From Jejuia sp043557195 (GTDB taxonomy: Bacteria; Bacteroidota; Bacteroidia; Flavobacteriales; Flavobacteriaceae), in NCBI GenBank assembly GCA_043557195.1, contig CP121314.1, positions 1,488,001 to 1,552,000 of the forward strand: a stretch of 64,000 nucleotides of DNA. The letters are read 5' to 3'. A model generated the notes under the pieces. It was not told the DNA's origin, did no database searches, and worked only from the letters and a program-made list of their open reading frames with translations. A program made the position numbers and the translations under genes. Of the stretch, positions 61,351 to 64,000 are shown piece by piece; the stretch's first letter is position 1; each line of letters opens with the position of its first letter.

Positions 61351-61656
61351 AATTAGAAGTAGATTAATTTATTCTATGTATCGAAATACGAACCATCTTC
61401 AATTTATTGGGGGTGGTTTTTAGTTTTCAGTTAGCTACTCCTTTTTGAATCAAAAAAAATACTATGTATTCAATAAAAATATTATTATAAATTAAAAAGA
61501 ATTGATGGCGTTCTGAAAAAGAACAACAAAATTTTCATTAAACACTAAATGACATCAAATAGCATTACATATTATTTGAGTAAGGAAAAAATCAAAAATG
61601 TTGTACCTATGTTGTACCTGAATAAAAAAAGCCTTTACAAGAAATCTTGTAAAGGC
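61351..61656. other. Gene-free right end of the island
   Basis: No credible protein gene. It holds the right copy of the 20-bp island-end repeat and the tRNA terminator; otherwise AT-rich sequence with nothing recognisable. Confidence 0.6.
61599..61618 (+). repeat. Right copy of 20-bp island-end repeat
   Basis: Identical to 45923-45942 in the same orientation (TGTTGTACCTATGTTGTACC), and also preceded by AAATCAA. It lies 38 bp inside the right att repeat. Likely arm-type recombinase binding site. Confidence 0.65.
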
Positions 61657-61659
61657 TTT
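61628..61659 (-). terminator. Terminator of the tRNA pair
   Basis: AAAGCCTTTACAAGA and TCTTGTAAAGGCTTT pair as a 14- to 15-bp stem. On the minus strand a T-rich run follows (TTTTTTT). It begins 1 nt past the tRNA-Leu 3' end and was brought in by the island. Confidence 0.8.
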
Positions 61660-61717
61660 GTACTGAAGACGGGACTTGAACCCGTACGGACTAATGTCCA
61701 TTGGATTTTAAGTCCAA
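61657..61717 (-). repeat. Right att repeat, 3' half of intact tRNA-Leu
   Basis: Identical over 61 bp to 45762-45822. Here it is continuous with the 5' half of the tRNA, so insertion rebuilt a functional gene. Confidence 0.92.
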
Positions 61718-61744
61718 CGTGTCTACCAATTCCACCACTTCAGC
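61661..61744 (-). tRNA. tRNA-Leu(UAA)
   Basis: An 84-nt gene. The acceptor arm pairs GCTGAAG with CTTCAGT. The anticodon loop CTTAAAA gives UAA, and a long variable arm (TGGACATTAGTCC), typical of leucine tRNAs, precedes the T arm with GGTTCAAGTCC. CCA is not encoded. Serves as the integration site of the island. Confidence 0.95.
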
Positions 61745-61776
61745 AACTTAATTGGTATATTTTAAGAAAGTTTCAG

Positions 61777-61848
61777 AGCGAAAGACGGGATTTGAACCCG
61801 CGACCCTCACCTTGGCAAGGTGATGCTCTACCCCTGAGCTACTTTCGC
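61777..61848 (-). tRNA. tRNA-Gly(GCC)
   Basis: A 72-nt gene. Acceptor arm GCGAAAG/CTTTCGC, D arm GCTCAGGGGTAGAGC, anticodon stem TCACC/GGTGA with loop TTGCCAA, so anticodon GCC, and T arm with GGTTCAAATCC. It is upstream of tRNA-Leu on the same strand, 32 nt apart, and likely co-transcribed. Confidence 0.96.
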
Positions 61849-61858
61849 AGTTTTGTAA

Positions 61859-61890
61859 TGAACGTACAATCTCTCGATTGCGGATGCAAA
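61859..61890 (-). promoter_or_regulatory. Putative promoter of the tRNA pair
   Basis: On the minus strand: TTTG at 61890-61887, 20 nt, then TACGTTCA at 61866-61859, close to the Bacteroidota pattern TTTG-N19-21-TAnnTTTG. It ends 10 nt before the tRNA-Gly 5' end. Confidence 0.4.
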
Positions 61891-61945
61891 TTTAAAATAT
61901 TTCTAGGAAATGCAAAGCCTTTTAATAAAATAAATGAAATTATTT

Positions 61946-64000
61946 TTAAGCTTGTTTTTTCTTCACTAACATGCGCTTTATCTCATTGAGTTTCATGAGC
62001 GCTTCTACCGGTGTAAGGGTATCTATATCTGTATGAAGAATTTCATCTTTGATGTTTTCTAAAAGAGGATCATCAAGATTGAAGAAACTTAGCTGTAAAT
62101 CATCATTCAATGTTTTTACTTTATCGGTAAGTTCTTCACTTGAATGTGACTTTTCTAATTTTTCAAGGATTTTATTCGCTCGTCTCAACACTTGTTGCGG
62201 CATTCCTGCCATTTTCGCAACGTGAATTCCAAAACTATGAGCACTTCCTCCTTCAACTAGCTTTCTCAAAAACAGTACATTATCTTTTAACTCTTTTACA
62301 GAAACATTGAAGTTTTTTATGCGCCCAAACGTTTCACTCATTTCATTCAGCTCGTGATAATGCGTAGCAAATAATGTTTTTGGTTTTGATGGGTGTTCAT
62401 GTAAATACTCACTAATAGCCCAAGCTATAGAAATACCATCATAAGTACTTGTACCTCTTCCTATCTCGTCTAATAACACCAAACTTCTATCTGAAATATT
62501 ATTCAGAATAGAAGCAGTTTCATTCATTTCTACCATAAAAGTAGATTCACCCATTGAGATATTATCACTTGCACCAACTCTTGTAAATATTTTATCAACT
62601 AAACCAATATTTGCTTCCTTAGCAGGCACAAAACTCCCTATTTGAGCTAACAGCACAATTAAGGCTGTTTGACGTAAAATCGCCGATTTACCAGACATAT
62701 TTGGTCCAGTAATCATAATAATTTGCTGCGAGGCTCTGTCTAAAAACACATCGTTAGCAATATAAGCTTCTCCCAATGGTAATTGCTTTTCAATTACTGG
62801 ATGACGTCCATCTTTAATATCTAAATCAAAAGAATCATCAAGCTTCGGGTAGACATAATTATTGTCTTTTGCTAATTGTGAAAATCCACATAAGCAGTCT
62901 AACTGCCCAACTAAATATGCATTTTGCTGCACCGCTTTGATGTATTGATTCATCCAACCAACAAGTTCAGAAAACAACTGTTGCTCAATAGCTAAAATAC
63001 GCTCTTCAGCACCTAATATTTTTGCTTCATATTCTTTTAGTTCTTCGGTAATATAACGTTCTGCACTTACCAGGGTTTGCTTTCTTATCCATTCTTCTGG
63101 AACTTTATCTTTGTGCGTGTTTCTAACTTCAATATAATATCCAAAAACATTGTTGGAGGCTATTTTAAGCGAAGTAATTCCTGTGCGTTCACTTTCACGC
63201 TCTAGCATATTATCTAGATAATCTTTTCCTGATTTAGATAAGCCTCGCAATTCATCCAATTCCGAAGAAAAACCTGTTGCGATGGAATTACCTTTTAAAA
63301 CATTTACAGGTGCATCTTCATTCAGCGTTTCTTTTATTTTTTCACGAAGTACCTCACAACTCTGCAGATTATCACCAATAATTCGTAGCGATTCATTTTT
63401 AGAATTTGAAGCGATACTTTTAATCGGGACAATAGCTTCTAAAGAGTTTTTAAGTTGAATGACCTCTCTTGGATTTACTTTTCCTGTGGCAGTTTTAGAA
63501 ATCAGTCGTTCTAAATCTCCAATATGTTTGATGTGATTTTGAATCTTTTGAAGGACCTCATCATTTTTAGTGAGGAAATCAACCACTTCATGACGTTGCT
63601 TTATTTTCTCAACACTTTTAAGCGGTAATGCCAACCAACGTTTTAACAACCTTCCTCCCATTGGGGAAATGGTTTTATCGATTACATTCAACAATGTAAC
63701 TGCGTTATTATTTGTTGAATTATAAAGCTCTAAATTTCGAATAGTAAACTTGTCCATCCACACATAATCATCTTCTGCAATGCGCGAAATTGAAGTGATA
63801 TGTTGTAGCTTATGATGTTGCGTTTCACCTAAATAATGTAGAATAGAACCCGATGCAATAATACCTTCATACAAATCTTCAACACCAAAACCTTTTAGTG
63901 TTTTTGTGTCAAAATGCTTGGTTAACGTTTCATAAGCATAATCGGTTTGATATACCCAATCTTCTAAATAAAAGGTATGAAAGTCATCCCCAAACGTCTC
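61946..64000 (-). CDS. mutS: DNA mismatch repair protein MutS, 5'-truncated by window edge
   Basis: The frame is open to the last base, so the N-terminal mismatch-binding domain is only partly present. The visible part has the connector and lever domains, the clamp, and the ATPase domain with Walker A in ITGPNMSGKSAILR, the signature DEIGRGTSTYDG and the ATHYHELN motif. MutS recognises mismatches and starts repair with MutL. The C-terminal tail is present to the stop. Convergent with nothing; it lies upstream of the tRNA pair on the same strand. Confidence 0.96.
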   Translation of the reverse strand, partial: ETFGDDFHTFYLEDWVYQTDYAYETLTKHFDTKTLKGFGVEDLYEGIIASGSILHYLGETQHHKLQHITSISRIAEDDYVWMDKFTIRNLELYNSTNNNAVTLLNVIDKTISPMGGRLLKRWLALPLKSVEKIKQRHEVVDFLTKNDEVLQKIQNHIKHIGDLERLISKTATGKVNPREVIQLKNSLEAIVPIKSIASNSKNESLRIIGDNLQSCEVLREKIKETLNEDAPVNVLKGNSIATGFSSELDELRGLSKSGKDYLDNMLERESERTGITSLKIASNNVFGYYIEVRNTHKDKVPEEWIRKQTLVSAERYITEELKEYEAKILGAEERILAIEQQLFSELVGWMNQYIKAVQQNAYLVGQLDCLCGFSQLAKDNNYVYPKLDDSFDLDIKDGRHPVIEKQLPLGEAYIANDVFLDRASQQIIMITGPNMSGKSAILRQTALIVLLAQIGSFVPAKEANIGLVDKIFTRVGASDNISMGESTFMVEMNETASILNNISDRSLVLLDEIGRGTSTYDGISIAWAISEYLHEHPSKPKTLFATHYHELNEMSETFGRIKNFNVSVKELKDNVLFLRKLVEGGSAHSFGIHVAKMAGMPQQVLRRANKILEKLEKSHSSEELTDKVKTLNDDLQLSFFNLDDPLLENIKDEILHTDIDTLTPVEALMKLNEIKRMLVKKKQA

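Larger units (their letters stand above)
45762..61717. mobile_element. Integrative genomic island in tRNA-Leu(UAA)
   Basis: A segment of about 15.9 kb bounded by a perfect 61-bp direct repeat of the tRNA-Leu 3' half. A tyrosine recombinase gene sits 124 bp inside the left end. A 20-bp motif, TGTTGTACCTATGTTGTACC, lies just inside both ends. BtgA-like and partner genes suggest past or assisted mobilisation; no relaxase, coupling protein or secretion genes are present. The cargo is a surface-signalling and glycosyltransferase gene set. Confidence 0.9.

Noticed and set aside
61549..61989. 146-residue plus-strand frame across both tRNAs
   Set aside because: It overlaps two tRNA genes and the end of mutS in antisense, and its sequence is explained by them.
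1..64000. CRISPR array
   Set aside because: No regularly spaced direct repeats of 25-40 bp were seen in any intergenic region, and no cas-like gene.

Overview
The window is AT-rich chromosomal DNA of a member of the Bacteroidota, most likely a marine Flavobacteriaceae. Evidence for this: a SusC/SusD pair, a protease with a type IX secretion (T9SS) tail, a FecR/ECF-sigma/TonB-receptor signalling set, a DUF5686 outer-membrane protein, a BfmA/BtgA-type mobilization gene, few Shine-Dalgarno sequences, and some TAnnTTTG-like promoter elements. The genus cannot be named from sequence alone.

Layout. 1-3502: a two-component system (kinase cut by the left edge), a secreted protein and a deoxynucleoside kinase. 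3634-8151: DsbD-type disulfide reductase, a class V aminotransferase and an App1-like phosphatase. 8249-11365: membrane pyrophosphatase HppA followed by soluble pyrophosphatase. 11551-20562: M1 peptidase, di-haem peroxidase, GH3 glycosidase and a DUF5686 protein. 20708-25829: pyruvate dehydrogenase E1 beta divergent from etfBA, then a DUF151 nuclease and a CNT nucleoside transporter. 26004-29255: thymidylate synthase and a membrane-anchored dihydrofolate reductase fusion. Between them lie a cassette-like insert carrying a GNAT acetyltransferase, a candidate structured RNA and a small CBM48 protein. 29271-32236: sialate O-acetylesterase, fabD, lspA. 32280-41423: a SusC-SusD-subtilase-lipoprotein operon next to a membrane-bound AraC regulator, probably a peptide or protein uptake locus. 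41631-45656: galE, a DegT aminotransferase, Kdo transferase and a LEA-like lipoprotein.

45762-61717 is a genomic island of about 15.9 kb inserted in the 3' half of tRNA-Leu(UAA). A perfect 61-bp direct repeat marks its ends: the intact tRNA at 61661-61744 and a displaced tRNA fragment at 45762-45822. It carries a tyrosine recombinase next to the left end, a BtgA-like mobilization gene, a candidate oriT and a 20-bp repeat just inside each end. Its cargo is an ECF sigma factor, a FecR anti-sigma factor, a TonB-dependent transducer, a processive family 2 glycosyltransferase, an outer-membrane barrel protein, a LytTR-like regulator, several very acidic lipoproteins, a Crp/Fnr regulator and a DUF2892 membrane protein.

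The most notable observation is one promoter-like motif, TTGGGA(C/T)A-N12-GTTGT(T/C)TTA(A/T). It occurs five times in the island with an invariant 12-nt spacer, each time just upstream of a cargo gene or operon, including fecR itself. This suggests that the island carries a self-contained surface-signalling regulon that switches on polysaccharide synthesis and acidic surface lipoproteins. The right flank holds tRNA-Leu, tRNA-Gly and mutS, which is cut by the right edge.
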